From assembly GCA_031291435.1 (NCBI GenBank), contig JARLJC010000232.1:1-41976 (forward strand): a DNA stretch of 41,976 nucleotides, read 5' to 3'. This document shows positions 23,864 to 33,157 of the stretch, in pieces. This stretch comes from Alphaproteobacteria bacterium (GTDB taxonomy: Bacteria > Pseudomonadota > Alphaproteobacteria > UBA9219). The notes beneath the pieces are model-generated. The model was not told where the DNA came from. It did not search any database and worked only from the letters and a program-made list of their open reading frames with translations. Both the position numbers and the translations under genes were made by a program. The stretch's first letter is position 1. Every line of letters begins with the position of its first letter.

Positions 23864-24980
23864 ATGCGCGCCGAAACCACATCTGCGATAGCTGCCATCG
23901 AGAAATCGATGGGTTTGCTGAGGAGGCATCTTTGACTATGAGAAAGCCCTCTCCCGCCTCGATGAGCTGAACAATCTCGCCGAAGACCCCAATCTGTGGA
24001 ACGACTCTGCCAAAGCGCAGAAGATCATGCGCGAGCGCACCGCTCTTGATAACGCCATCAAAGGCTATCGCGAGATCGAAACCGCGCTCAACGACAATAT
24101 CGAAATGATCAAGATGGCCGAGGCCGAAGCCGATGCCGGCATGGTGGTCGAGGCCGAGAACGCCATCTTCGCTTTGAAAGAAGTCGCGGCGCAGCGTGAG
24201 CTGGAAAGCCTCCTCTCGGGCGAGGCCGACTCCAACGACTGCTATCTCGAAATCAACGCGGGCGCTGGCGGAACAGAGGCGCAGGACTGGGCGCAGATGC
24301 TGCTGCGCATGTATATACGCTGGGCGGAAAAACACGGATTCAAGGTCGAATGGCTCGACGAGTCGCAGGGCGAAGAAGCGGGTATCAAATCCGCGACGAT
24401 TCAGATCACCGGCCACAACGCCTATGGCTGGCTGAAAACGGAATCCGGCGTGCATCGGTTGGTGCGTATCAGCCCTTACGATTCCAACGCGCGGCGGCAT
24501 ACGAGTTTCGCCAGCGCCTCGGTGACGCCGGTGGTCGATGACAATGTGCCGATTGAAATTCTCGACAAGGATTTGAAGATCGATACGTTCCGTGCCTCTG
24601 GGGCAGGGGGGCAGCATGTCAACAAGACCGAAAGCGCGGTGCGCTTTACCCATATTCCGACGGGTATCATCGTCGCCTGTCAGCAGGAACGGTCGCAGCA
24701 CAAGAACCGCGCCAAGGCGATGGAAATGCTGCGCGCCAAATTATACGAACGCGAATTGAAAATCCGCGAGGCGGCGGTGGCCGACATCGAAGCCCAGAAA
24801 TCGGAAATCGGCTGGGGGCATCAGATCCGTTCTTACGTTCTCCAGCCCTACCAAATGGTCAAAGACGCCCGCACGGGGGCGGAAACCAGCCAGACGGGTG
24901 CCGTGCTCGACGGCGATATCGATATGTTTTTGCAGGCCTCCCTCGCCAGCCGCATCAAAGGGCATGTCGAAGAGATTTAA
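23864..24980 (+). CDS. prfB: Peptide chain release factor 2, expressed by programmed +1 frameshift
   Basis: Codons 1-23 begin at ATG 23864 (AAGGA upstream) and end at CTT, followed by an in-frame TGA (23933-23935). The remainder is read from 23934 (GAC TAT GAG...), giving 371 residues in all. An internal AGGAGG lies three bases before the CTT TGA C slip site, exactly as in the classic RF2 autoregulatory site: scarce RF2 causes slow termination and more frameshifting. The protein has the GGQ hydrolysis motif ([12 protein letters not shown]). The codon-recognition tripeptide reads SPY in [14 protein letters not shown], versus SPF in E. coli RF2. RF2 reads UGA and UAA. The gene is monocistronic. 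Confidence 0.96.
23921..23936 (+). promoter_or_regulatory. RF2 programmed frameshift site
   Basis: AGGAGG (23921-23926) is a Shine-Dalgarno-like stimulator placed three bases before CTT TGA C (23930-23936), where the ribosome slips +1. It couples RF2 synthesis to RF2 level. Confidence 0.95.
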
Positions 24981-25067
24981 CAATGGCGCTGAGCTATTGC
25001 TTTCGTGGATTTAGTGTATATTGAGCGCGAAATATAGATAATAACGTATTCATTAAAGAGGTGACCC

Positions 25068-25631
25068 ATGGCCACAATTACAGAGCCAGATATAACCATT
25101 AACAAGAAAACTGTCTTGCGTGAGTCCTTTCTGGCTGCTGGCGCGGCTCTGGCCGGTGTTTTTTTCGGAGGTCCCGCGCTGTTGCCGGAAACATTTGGTA
25201 TGTATGCGGCGCTCCGTACTGGCGTTCAGTTTATGATATGGGGTAATACCGGAGAAAATAGAAAGCCAATGGCTCCTGGTTCCGCGATTATGTACCCCGC
25301 GCTGGTTATTCTTCCGGTCTGTGCCGTATTCGCTGGCAGCTATATTTACGATAGATTTTATCCGGATGTTTCAGCTAAGTCTGCGGCCATTCAGCTAGCG
25401 GCCGATGAAATTTTTGGCGGAAAGAATAGTGCGCGTGAATGTGTGCCTTACTACAGTTTTGTCCCTTGGCATGGGGCTGGTGAAAAACTTGGGGATATGT
25501 GCGTTGATGTTAATCGCGAGAAGACGCTTAATCCGAAAGAATTTATTGGTAGTGTGAGCATTAACAATGCTGCCCCTTATCGAGAGGATTTTGATCGCAG
25601 GACGTGTACCGAAAAACACGAATGTGATTAA
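25068..25631 (+). CDS. Small membrane protein with Cys-containing C-terminal domain, unrecognised
   Basis: 187 residues with a good ribosome-binding site (AGAGGTG). There are two hydrophobic segments, about 19-45 and 73-96 (IMYPALVILPVCAVFAGSYIY), with a short loop between them. A hydrophilic domain of about 90 residues follows, with four cysteines (RECVPY, GDMCVD, RRTCTEKHEC), possibly paired outside the cytoplasm (inference). No family is recognised. Base composition is noticeably more AT-rich than in the neighbours, with runs such as GAAATTTTTGGCGG, which could mean a more recent arrival. It is convergent with recN. Confidence 0.65.
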   Translation: MATITEPDITINKKTVLRESFLAAGAALAGVFFGGPALLPETFGMYAALRTGVQFMIWGNTGENRKPMAPGSAIMYPALVILPVCAVFAGSYIYDRFYPDVSAKSAAIQLAADEIFGGKNSARECVPYYSFVPWHGAGEKLGDMCVDVNREKTLNPKEFIGSVSINNAAPYREDFDRRTCTEKHECD

Positions 25632-25657
25632 GAATCGGATATTCTTAGATAAGTGAA

Positions 25658-27355
25658 TTATTTCTTGTTCGCGCGTTTTTTGGTGGGTAGTTCGGATTCT
25701 TCGCCCAGCAAACTCTCGGCGGCTTGCCGCGCCGCCGCCGTAACGTGTGAACCGGCCAGCATGCGGGCGATTTCTTCGCGGCGCGCGTCTTTATCCAGAG
25801 CTTCGACTTCGGTGACGGTCTGTTTGCCCGTTACGCGTTTGGCCACGCGCAGATGATGATTGCCGCGTGCGGCGACCTGAGGGCTGTGGGTCACCACCAG
25901 AATCTGCACCTCCTCGGCCAGGTGCGCGAGGCGTTCGCCGACGGCGGAAGCAACTGCGCCGCCGATGCCGGTATCGACTTCATCGAACACCAGAACCGGC
26001 ACGGGATCGGCGGCGGCCAGAACCGTTTTCAGCGCCAGCATGAATCGCGCCAGCTCGCCGCCGGATGCGATTTTCTGCAACGGCCCCGCAGGCGTTCCGG
26101 CATTGGTCGATGCCAGAAACGCCACGCGATCGGCCCCTTCGGCGTTCCATTGCTCTTCGGGCAGGGGGACGACATCGATGATGAACTGCGCCCGTTCCAG
26201 CTTCAGCGGCGGTAATTCCTTCGCCACGCCTTTTTCCAGTTTCTGTGCCGCCGCTTTGCGTTTGGCGGTCATTTCCCCGGCGAGTTTGGCATAAGCATGC
26301 CGCGCCTGTGCCGCCGCTTGCGCCAGCTTTGCCAATTGGCCACCTTCGCCGCTGATAAGCGCGAGGCGCGCCTGCAAATCGCGTAAGATTTCGGGCAGGG
26401 CTTCGGTCTGCACATTATGTTTCCGCGCCGCGGCGCGTAGCGCGAACAATCTTTCCTCGATGCGCTGCAACGCATCCGGTTCGGCGTCGAGCGCCGCGAG
26501 GAACCGCGAGAGTTGGTGGCTCGCCTCTCCGGCTTCGTTGGCGGCGCGGTCGATCGAGGCCAGAATATCCGGCAATCCGGCGGCCTTGTCGGAAACCCGC
26601 GCCACCGATTTTCCCGCCAGCGACAAAGACGCCATCGCCCCGCGTTCGCCGTCCAAAGCATTGGTCGCCGCCGTCAAAGCATCGAGGATTTTCTCGCGAT
26701 GCTGCAACTGCGTGCGGCGTTCGGCAAGTGTATCGGCCTCGCCCACCTGCGGCGCCAAATCTTCCAGTTCCTGCACGGAAGATCGCAAAAAATCTTCTTC
26801 GGCACGGGCGCGTTCGCTGGTCGATTGGGCGCGCGCCAGTTTTTCTGCCGCTTCTTTCCAATCCGCAAAGGCCGCGCCGGTTTTTGCCTTCAACCCGCCC
26901 AGCCCCGCGAAACTGTCCAGCAGCCCGCGATGCGCTCCGGCATTCAGCAACCCATGCGTCTCGAACTGCCCGTGGATTTCCAGCAGGCTTTCGCCGAATT
27001 GCCGCAGCAATCCGACGCTGATTGGCTGATCGTTGAAAAAAGCACGGCTCTTGCCGTCCTTGGCGATCACGCGGCGGAGAATGACCGGATTTTCGGCGCT
27101 GAGGCCTTGCTCTTCGGCAAGAGCAAACGCCGCGTGTTTTTCGTCCAGTTGAAATTCGGCGGCGACCGAAGCCTGCGCCGCGCCCGAACGCACCAAGGAA
27201 GCCTCGCTGCGCCCGCCCAGCGCCAGCCCCAAAGCATCGAGCAAGATCGATTTCCCGGCCCCCGTTTCGCCGGTGAACACGTTGAGCCCGCGTTCCAGCG
27301 GCAGCGCCAGTTTCTCGATCAGCACCACATCATGGATGACGAGGCGGGTGAGCAT
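25658..27355 (-). CDS. recN: DNA repair protein RecN
   Basis: 565 residues of an SMC-like ATPase. Walker A is GETGAGKS at 29-36. Long coiled-coil regions (about 150-370) surround a central zinc-free hinge. The C-terminal lobe has the ABC signature SGGELARFMLAL, Walker B PVLVFDEVD and VTHSPQVAA. RecN holds DNA ends together during double-strand break repair by homologous recombination. It lies 3 bases after bamD, so both are in the lpxC-bamD-recN order common in alphaproteobacteria. The tail is a basic KKRANKK. Confidence 0.96.
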   Translation of the reverse strand: MLTRLVIHDVVLIEKLALPLERGLNVFTGETGAGKSILLDALGLALGGRSEASLVRSGAAQASVAAEFQLDEKHAAFALAEEQGLSAENPVILRRVIAKDGKSRAFFNDQPISVGLLRQFGESLLEIHGQFETHGLLNAGAHRGLLDSFAGLGGLKAKTGAAFADWKEAAEKLARAQSTSERARAEEDFLRSSVQELEDLAPQVGEADTLAERRTQLQHREKILDALTAATNALDGERGAMASLSLAGKSVARVSDKAAGLPDILASIDRAANEAGEASHQLSRFLAALDAEPDALQRIEERLFALRAAARKHNVQTEALPEILRDLQARLALISGEGGQLAKLAQAAAQARHAYAKLAGEMTAKRKAAAQKLEKGVAKELPPLKLERAQFIIDVVPLPEEQWNAEGADRVAFLASTNAGTPAGPLQKIASGGELARFMLALKTVLAAADPVPVLVFDEVDTGIGGAVASAVGERLAHLAEEVQILVVTHSPQVAARGNHHLRVAKRVTGKQTVTEVEALDKDARREEIARMLAGSHVTAAARQAAESLLGEESELPTKKRANKK

Positions 27356-27358
27356 GGG

Positions 27359-28165
27359 TTACTTGTCGCCCGGCTTCCGGGCCGGGGCCACGCCGCGATC
27401 GGCGAGCAGATTATAGGCGTCCTGATACCAGTCGCTGCCGGGGAAATTGTAGCCCAGCACCGAGGCGTTCTTCTTGGCCTCGTCGAGCAGCCCCAGCGCC
27501 ACATAACATTCCACCAGCCGTTCCAGCGCTTCCGGCACATGGCTCGTGGTCTGATATTTATCGACCACGGTTTTAAACCGGCCGATGGCGGCGATATAGA
27601 GATGCTGCTTGACGTAATAGCGGCCCACTTCCATTTCCGCGCCCGCCAGATGGTCGTTGATGAGCGCGATTTTCAGCGTCGCATCCTTGGCATAGGAAGT
27701 GTCGGGGAAGCGGGTGATGATATCCTGCAAACCCTTGAGGGACTCGCGCGCGGCGGTCTGGTCGCGGCGCACGTCGGAGATGCGTTCGTAATTGCACAAA
27801 GCCCGCAGATAATAGGCATAGGCGATATCGGTATTGCCGGGATGCAGTTCGATGAACTGGTCGAGGGTTTTGATCGCCTCGTCGTAATCGAGATTGAGGT
27901 AAGAGGCATAGGCCTCCATGATTTGCGCATGCGTCGCCCATTGCGAATAGGGATGCTGGCGTTCCACCTCGGCGAACTGCTTGCCGGCCTCCTTGTAGTC
28001 GCCGCTGTTCAGCGCGTCGGTGCCTTTGGTGTAGAGCGCATCCACGGGCTCGTCGGGGGCGAGCGCGTCCTTGTCGGGATCCTTGTCGCCGGAGCAGGCG
28101 GCAAGCCCCGCCAGCAGCAAAGCCGCGAGGGTGAAGCGCCGGAAGGAAGATTGCGTCGAAGACAT
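27359..28165 (-). CDS. bamD: Outer-membrane assembly lipoprotein BamD
   Basis: 268 residues from the ATG at 28165. The start is chosen for the lipoprotein signal peptide MSSTQSSFRRFTLAALLL with lipobox LAAC (C24); the upstream extension has no signal character. The mature part has TPR-like repeats: LYTKGTDALNSGDYKEAGKQF, AYASYLNLDYDEAIKTLDQF and VKQHLYIAAIGRFKTV. BamD is the essential lipoprotein of the BAM complex that folds beta-barrels such as the OmpA-like protein here. The gene is immediately followed by recN. Confidence 0.94.
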   Translation of the reverse strand: MSSTQSSFRRFTLAALLLAGLAACSGDKDPDKDALAPDEPVDALYTKGTDALNSGDYKEAGKQFAEVERQHPYSQWATHAQIMEAYASYLNLDYDEAIKTLDQFIELHPGNTDIAYAYYLRALCNYERISDVRRDQTAARESLKGLQDIITRFPDTSYAKDATLKIALINDHLAGAEMEVGRYYVKQHLYIAAIGRFKTVVDKYQTTSHVPEALERLVECYVALGLLDEAKKNASVLGYNFPGSDWYQDAYNLLADRGVAPARKPGDK

Positions 28166-28232
28166 GGGAATCAGCCCGAAAGTTATCCAAGGCTTGCTTA
28201 TAGCATTTCCGCAAGGCGCGGAAAGGACGGTT

Positions 28233-28685
28233 TTAGCGCGGCTGAGGAAACAGTTTGGCAAAGGCCGCGCCGCGCTGATCGGTGGTGCGATCCGGCGTTT
28301 CAAGCATAATGATGAACATTTCGCGCAGTTCCATCAGATGGGGATGGGCAACGCGCAGATTGTTATGGACGTCTTTCATGCATTTATCGACAAGGGCGCA
28401 GGTTTCCCTGTACGGCAAAAACGGGTTTTCATGGCGGATTCTGGCAATAATAGACTCTTCCGATTGCCGGAACAGTTCGCCCGTGAATTTCAGGACGGCG
28501 TATCCTGCTTCCGGCAGATCGCGCGCTTTTTCAAGACCGGGCACATCGGCATCGTTATAAGCGCGAATCCTATGCAGTTTCTGTTTTTCGCTTTCGGGCC
28601 GCGGCTCGCGGCGGGTCAGCCAGTTTTGAAGGCTGCGGAAAGCATGCCGGGCCGGGGCCGGAACAAGGGTTGCGTCTAGGGACAT
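28233..28685 (-). CDS. Hypothetical protein between lpxC and bamD
   Basis: 150 residues, unrecognised, predicted soluble and largely helical. Landmarks are RSLQNWLTRREPRPESEKQK, AYNDADVPGLEKARDLPEAG, RHENPFLPYRETCALVDKCMKDV and HPHLMELREMFIIMLE. It is in the same direction as lpxC and bamD, with 66-67-base gaps on both sides, so it is probably co-transcribed. No signal peptide or metal motif is seen. No obvious ribosome-binding site precedes the ATG. Confidence 0.55.
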   Translation of the reverse strand: MSLDATLVPAPARHAFRSLQNWLTRREPRPESEKQKLHRIRAYNDADVPGLEKARDLPEAGYAVLKFTGELFRQSEESIIARIRHENPFLPYRETCALVDKCMKDVHNNLRVAHPHLMELREMFIIMLETPDRTTDQRGAAFAKLFPQPR

Positions 28686-28751
28686 GGCGGTAACCTATGC
28701 CCCCGGTCAGCCGGATGCAACCTGCCGGTAGTGCAATGCAATATTAAAGGG

Positions 28752-29684
28752 TTAAGTCGCGTCGTCGCCGACGATACGCCAGGCTTCGGGGGCGGCGAAA
28801 ACCGCGCGCAGAAGCTGGTTATTGAGCGCGTGGCCGCAGCAATGGCCCTCGAAATGGCCGAGAATGGGCATGCCCGCCAGCGACAGATCGCCGATGGCGT
28901 CCAGCACCTTGTGGCGGGCGAATTCGTTGTCGTAGCGCAGCCCGTCTTTGTTCATTACGGCATCGTCCTTGATGACGATGGCGTTGTCGAGCGATCCGCC
29001 GAGGGCGAGGCCGGCCTTCTGCATCTGATCGACTTCCTCGAAGAAGCCGAAAGTGCGGGCGCGGCTGATTTCGTTCTTGAAGCTGGCGGGCGACAAAGTC
29101 ACGTCGCAGCTTTGCGTCAGGATAGGCGCGCGGTCGAAATCGATGGTGACGCTGTAACGCGATTCAGCGGCGGGCGACAGCGAGGCGGTCTTGCCGTTTT
29201 GCGCGACCGTCACCGGGGCCAGCATTTGCAAGGCGCGGCGCGGCTGCGCCTGCTCCATCGTGCCCGCGACTTCGATCATAAACACGAAACTGTCCGAGCT
29301 GCCATCCATCACCGGCACTTCCGCGCCGTCGATCTCGATCACGGCGTTGTCGATGCCGCAGGCGGAAAGCGCCGCCATCAGATGCTCGATGGTCGCGACC
29401 TTGCCGCCATGGGTGTTGCCGATCACGGTGCACATGCGGGTATCGACGACATTATCGTAAATAGCCTTGATCGTGCGCGCGCCGTTGACGAGATCGGTGC
29501 GGATGAAAACGATGCCGGTATTTTCGGGGGCGGGGTTCAGCTTCATGTTCACGAGATCGCCCGAATGCACACCGATGCCCGAGCAGCTCGTGGCCTGCGC
29601 CAGCGTGCGTTGCATGGGCGCAAGCGACACCAACCCGGCGGGGGCTTCAACGGTCAGTTTGTGGGGCGAGAAATCGAGCGACAT
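28752..29684 (-). CDS. lpxC: UDP-3-O-acyl-N-acetylglucosamine deacetylase LpxC
   Basis: 310 residues from the ATG at 29684, giving the family's normal length; the upstream open extension of 23 residues is not family-like. Zinc ligands are H101 (ATIEHLMAAL), H258 and D262 (ARHKVLDAIGDL). The catalytic glutamate is E100 and H285 is in the GHCCGHALNN motif. LpxC makes the committed step of lipid A synthesis, so the organism should carry lipopolysaccharide. The place downstream of ftsZ is conserved in proteobacteria, but here a permease gene intervenes. The start has no clear Shine-Dalgarno. Confidence 0.96.
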   Translation of the reverse strand: MSLDFSPHKLTVEAPAGLVSLAPMQRTLAQATSCSGIGVHSGDLVNMKLNPAPENTGIVFIRTDLVNGARTIKAIYDNVVDTRMCTVIGNTHGGKVATIEHLMAALSACGIDNAVIEIDGAEVPVMDGSSDSFVFMIEVAGTMEQAQPRRALQMLAPVTVAQNGKTASLSPAAESRYSVTIDFDRAPILTQSCDVTLSPASFKNEISRARTFGFFEEVDQMQKAGLALGGSLDNAIVIKDDAVMNKDGLRYDNEFARHKVLDAIGDLSLAGMPILGHFEGHCCGHALNNQLLRAVFAAPEAWRIVGDDAT

Positions 29685-29775
29685 GACGGGTACGCGTAAG
29701 AGGTGAAATTTCGATTTTATATGTACAGAAGGCGGCCTGCTTGCGAAAGACAAGCATTCTTACCGTTTGTTACGT

Positions 29776-31176
29776 CTATAAGTTACTGATATCGCTTAAT
29801 TTATTATGGGGATCGTGGAGCTTCCAGTTGCCGCGGCGGCGCAGGACGAAGAAGTAATAACCCGCTGAAAGAACGCACATGCCGACGGTGACGTAAAGGC
29901 TGGGCCGCCCGGTATCGGCGTCGAGCCAGTCGGCATAGATGATATAGCCCATCGCCAGCAGGGCCGCGACGGGCGCCAGCGGATAAAGCGGCATGCGATA
30001 GGCGGCATGTCTGGTGGTTTTGTTGCGGCGGCCGGCGATCACCGCGACGCACAGAATGCCATAAATGAAAACAAGGCTGCTGCCGATAATCACGAACAGC
30101 ACGCTGGCTTTGAGCGCGCAGGCGGCAATGGCCAGCGCCCCACAGAGAAGCGTCGAAACCCACGGCGATTTATATTTGGGATGGATGCGCATCATCGCCC
30201 GGTTGATGCTTGGCGTCCATACTTTGTCGCGGCCCGTGCTGAAGAATTGCCGCGCCACCATCACTACCATGGCGATGTTGGCGTTGAGAATGGCGAGCGC
30301 GATGCCGAGGCTGACGAGATCATTGAGCGTCCTGCCGCCCACGCCGGTGATGAAATCGCTCAGCATGTTGGGCGAGGCGAGGGTGGCTTTGAGATCGGGC
30401 GCGCCCATCAGCACGGCGGTCACCGGCACCGCCTCGGCGATGATCGTGATCGCCAGCGCCCATAAAATAGAATGCGCGATCTGCTTGGGCGCATCGTGCG
30501 TTTCTTCGCCGAGATAGACCGCGTTGCCGTAACCGTTATAGGCCCACATGGCGACCGAGGTGGCGAGGGCGATGAGGCCGATGCCCGCGGGTTCCAGCGC
30601 GCCGCTTGTTCCGAGATGCATCGGCGACGCGAAGAACTCGCCAATAGGCCGCACGGCATGCGAGAATCCGAGATAGGAAAGCGTGGCCAGCGCCAGCATC
30701 TCGATCACCAGAAACGCGCCTGTGATGAGCGCATTGGTGCGGATATTGAGAATGCCGAGCAGGGTAGTCAGCACGATATTGGCGATGGCGACCGTGACCG
30801 GCGAAGCCCCCGGAAATATCGGCTGCAGATAAACTGAAAGGCCGAGTGAGATTCCGGCATACATGAAAACCAGCGTGATGAGATTGACGCCGAGCGTGAC
30901 AAAACCCCAGAACGGCCCCAGCACATGCCCGACAATGGCATATTCGCCGCCGGTCAACGGATAGGCGGAAGAAAGTTCGGCGTAAACCAATGCTGTGGCG
31001 AAACCGAGTAGGGCGGCGGCGGCAAAACTGATGATCGCCCCGGTGCCCGCCTGCTGCACTACGCCGGGGGCGATGATGAACACCGACGAAGCCGGAGTGA
31101 TGAGCGACAAAGTGATGAGAAGGACGCCCATCATCTTCATGCTGCGGTCAAGGGTCGGCGGGGGGTGTTTCGACAT
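29776..31176 (-). CDS. APC-superfamily amino acid permease
   Basis: 466 residues with about 12 hydrophobic segments from residue 12 to 450. The first membrane segment holds the kinked APC motif ITPASSVFIIAPGVV, and the second carries ALVYAELSSAYPLTGGEY, typical of amino acid/polyamine/organocation transporters. The substrate cannot be told from sequence. The start (ATG 31176) has GGAG at good spacing. It lies directly behind the ftsZ terminator with only 12 bases between the T tract and the ATG, so its transcript is either a read-through product or starts upstream of or within the terminator. It splits the usual ftsZ-lpxC pair. Confidence 0.85.
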   Translation of the reverse strand: MSKHPPPTLDRSMKMMGVLLITLSLITPASSVFIIAPGVVQQAGTGAIISFAAAALLGFATALVYAELSSAYPLTGGEYAIVGHVLGPFWGFVTLGVNLITLVFMYAGISLGLSVYLQPIFPGASPVTVAIANIVLTTLLGILNIRTNALITGAFLVIEMLALATLSYLGFSHAVRPIGEFFASPMHLGTSGALEPAGIGLIALATSVAMWAYNGYGNAVYLGEETHDAPKQIAHSILWALAITIIAEAVPVTAVLMGAPDLKATLASPNMLSDFITGVGGRTLNDLVSLGIALAILNANIAMVVMVARQFFSTGRDKVWTPSINRAMMRIHPKYKSPWVSTLLCGALAIAACALKASVLFVIIGSSLVFIYGILCVAVIAGRRNKTTRHAAYRMPLYPLAPVAALLAMGYIIYADWLDADTGRPSLYVTVGMCVLSAGYYFFVLRRRGNWKLHDPHNKLSDISNL

Positions 31177-31188
31177 CGGCGCTCCGTC

Positions 31189-31218
31189 AAAAAAGAGGGC
31201 GTTGCCGAAGCAACGCCC
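31189..31218 (-). terminator. Intrinsic terminator after ftsZ
   Basis: On the minus strand the stem GGGCGTTGC / GCAACGCCC has a TTCG tetraloop and is followed by a T-rich run (31189-31194). Confidence 0.92.
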
Positions 31219-31247
31219 ATGAAGTGAATAATAATCAGGCTGCCATC

Positions 31248-32939
31248 TTAGTGATTGGTCTGCCGCCGCAGGAAAGCGGGGATTTCGAGAAGGTCTTCCG
31301 GCTGCTCCGACGACAAAGTCGGGCGGTCGGCGGGATTGACGCCGAGATGCTCCTGCACCGCCGCCGACAAAGCTTCGTCGGGCAGTTGCGATTCATGGTT
31401 TTCTTCCTCGTGAATTTGCGAGGAAGGACGCACCAGACCGAACCCGGTGATGCGCGTGAACAAAGATTCGGCGCGGCGCTGGCGGCGCTGCTCCGACGTC
31501 GAAGGCATCGCGGTCGCAGGCGACGTGGTCAGCTGCGTCATGCGCATATCGCTGGCCGGCATCGGCGAACTCGGATGCGTGCTGCGCGTCGCCAGCATCG
31601 ATTGCGGCTGTGATTGCGGTTGCGTCTGGCGCGGCGCACTTTGCTGCATCACCGGCTCGACCACGCTTTCCTCGATCTCGACTGTTTCTTCCTGAACCGA
31701 AATCACCGAAACCTGCTCGACTTCTTCCTCGAAGGCTTCTTCGATCACCGGCTGCGGCGGAACCGCGTTTCTGGCTTCGACCGGGGCGGCCGGCGGGGTT
31801 ACCGCCTGCGGCATGGTGAAATAGCTGGTTTGCGCTGTCACCGACGGCGTGACGACCTGCTGCGGCTGCGGCGCGCGATAGGCGGGCTGGCCATAAGCGG
31901 CCTGATGCTGCACCTGCGGCTTCGGCATCATGCGCGGGCCGGTGGTGCTGGTGGTGTTGACGCGCTGCGAAACGGCGGCGTCGATGCCGGTGGCGATGAC
32001 CGAGACGCGGATCTTGCCGTCGAGATCTTCGCCCAAAGTCGAACCGACCTTGATCTGCGCTTCGGGATCGACTTCTTCGCGGATACGGTTGGCGGCCTGA
32101 TCGACTTCGAACAAAGTCATGTCCATGCCGCCGGTGATGTTGATAAGCACGCCGCGCGCGCCCTTCATCGACACGTCGTCGAGCAGCGGGTTGGAAATGG
32201 CGGCTTCGGCGGCGCGAATGGCGCGGTTGTCGCCGTCGCTTTCGCCGGTGCCCATCATCGCCTTGCCCATTTCGCCCATCACGGTTTTGACGTCGGCGAA
32301 ATCGAGATTCATAAAGCCCGGCATAACCATCAGATCGGTAATACCGCGCACGCCGCAATGCAGAACTTCGTCGGCGAGGCGGAAGGCTTCGGCGAACGTC
32401 GTGCGCTCATTGGCGATGCGGAAAAGATTCTGGTTGGGGATGACGATGAGGGTATCGACATATTGCTGTAACTCCGCGATGCCCGCTTCGGCCTGCTTCA
32501 TGCGGTTGTTGCCTTCGAAATGGAAGGGCTTGGTCACGACGCCGACGGTCAGAATGCCGCTTTCGCGCGCGGCGCGCGCAATCACCGGCGCAGCGCCGGT
32601 GCCGGTGCCTCCCCCCATACCGGCGGTGACGAACAGCATATCGGAACCTTCCAGCGTCGCCATGATGTCGGCGAGCTGTTCTTCAGCGGCGGCGCGGCCG
32701 ACATCGGCCTTCGAGCCCGCGCCGAGCCCGCGCGACATATTGATGCCGAGCTGAATCTTGCGACCGGCCAGCGACATCGCGAGCGCCTGGCTGTCCGTGT
32801 TGGCGGCGATGAAGTCGCAGCCTTCAAGCTGGCAGCGGATCATGTTGTTGATGGCGTTGCCGCCCGCGCCGCCTACGCCCATAACCGTCAAACGGGGGCG
32901 GAGGTTATGTTCGGGATCGGCCATCGACAAATTGATCAT
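31248..32939 (-). CDS. ftsZ: Cell division GTPase FtsZ
   Basis: 563 residues with an ideal GGAGG site before the ATG. The GTP-binding tubulin signature GGGTGTG is at 109-115 after MLFVTAGM. The T7 loop region (NLDFADVK) and the polymerisation domain follow to about residue 320. A long Gln/Pro/Thr-rich linker (about 330-530) leads to the conserved C-terminal peptide EIPAFLRRQ that binds FtsA and other tethers. FtsZ forms the Z ring. A long linker is common in alphaproteobacteria. It forms its own transcription unit: a terminator-like hairpin stands upstream and a strong terminator follows. Confidence 0.97.
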   Translation of the reverse strand: MINLSMADPEHNLRPRLTVMGVGGAGGNAINNMIRCQLEGCDFIAANTDSQALAMSLAGRKIQLGINMSRGLGAGSKADVGRAAAEEQLADIMATLEGSDMLFVTAGMGGGTGTGAAPVIARAARESGILTVGVVTKPFHFEGNNRMKQAEAGIAELQQYVDTLIVIPNQNLFRIANERTTFAEAFRLADEVLHCGVRGITDLMVMPGFMNLDFADVKTVMGEMGKAMMGTGESDGDNRAIRAAEAAISNPLLDDVSMKGARGVLINITGGMDMTLFEVDQAANRIREEVDPEAQIKVGSTLGEDLDGKIRVSVIATGIDAAVSQRVNTTSTTGPRMMPKPQVQHQAAYGQPAYRAPQPQQVVTPSVTAQTSYFTMPQAVTPPAAPVEARNAVPPQPVIEEAFEEEVEQVSVISVQEETVEIEESVVEPVMQQSAPRQTQPQSQPQSMLATRSTHPSSPMPASDMRMTQLTTSPATAMPSTSEQRRQRRAESLFTRITGFGLVRPSSQIHEEENHESQLPDEALSAAVQEHLGVNPADRPTLSSEQPEDLLEIPAFLRRQTNH

Positions 32940-33029
32940 GTGAGTAATCCTCCGGTACTGGACACGCCGAACGGCGCGAGGGTGAAATGTCAGGGGGTAG
33001 TATGAATCCGTTCCTTTGATTCGTGCAAC

Positions 33030-33076
33030 AAAAACCCGCAGTAAGAATCAGAAATTTCAGGGCTTTACGGGTTTTT
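33030..33076 (-). terminator. Terminator-like hairpin between the Sel1 gene and ftsZ
   Basis: The arms AAAAACCCG / CGGGTTTTT (33030-33038 with 33068-33076) give, on the minus strand, a stem ending in a T run. The 29-base loop is long. It would isolate ftsZ from the upstream cassette; by symmetry it could act on both strands. The rest of the 218-base gap (32940-33157) should hold the ftsZ promoter, which I cannot place. Confidence 0.6.
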
Positions 33077-33157
33077 ACAGGCCCCGTTCGGCATAAAGGA
33101 AAACATATGCAGAGGCTTAGCGGGCGATGTGAAAGTAGTGGGTGAGTCGAGGGTTTT

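Noticed and set aside
23933-23935. Apparent frameshift/stop breaking prfB
   Set aside because: It is the programmed RF2 frameshift site, not a pseudogene or sequencing error.
26513-28309. 598-residue open frame antisense to recN and bamD
   Set aside because: It spans two well-supported genes and their junction on the other strand and shows only Arg/Gln/Gly-rich shadow composition.
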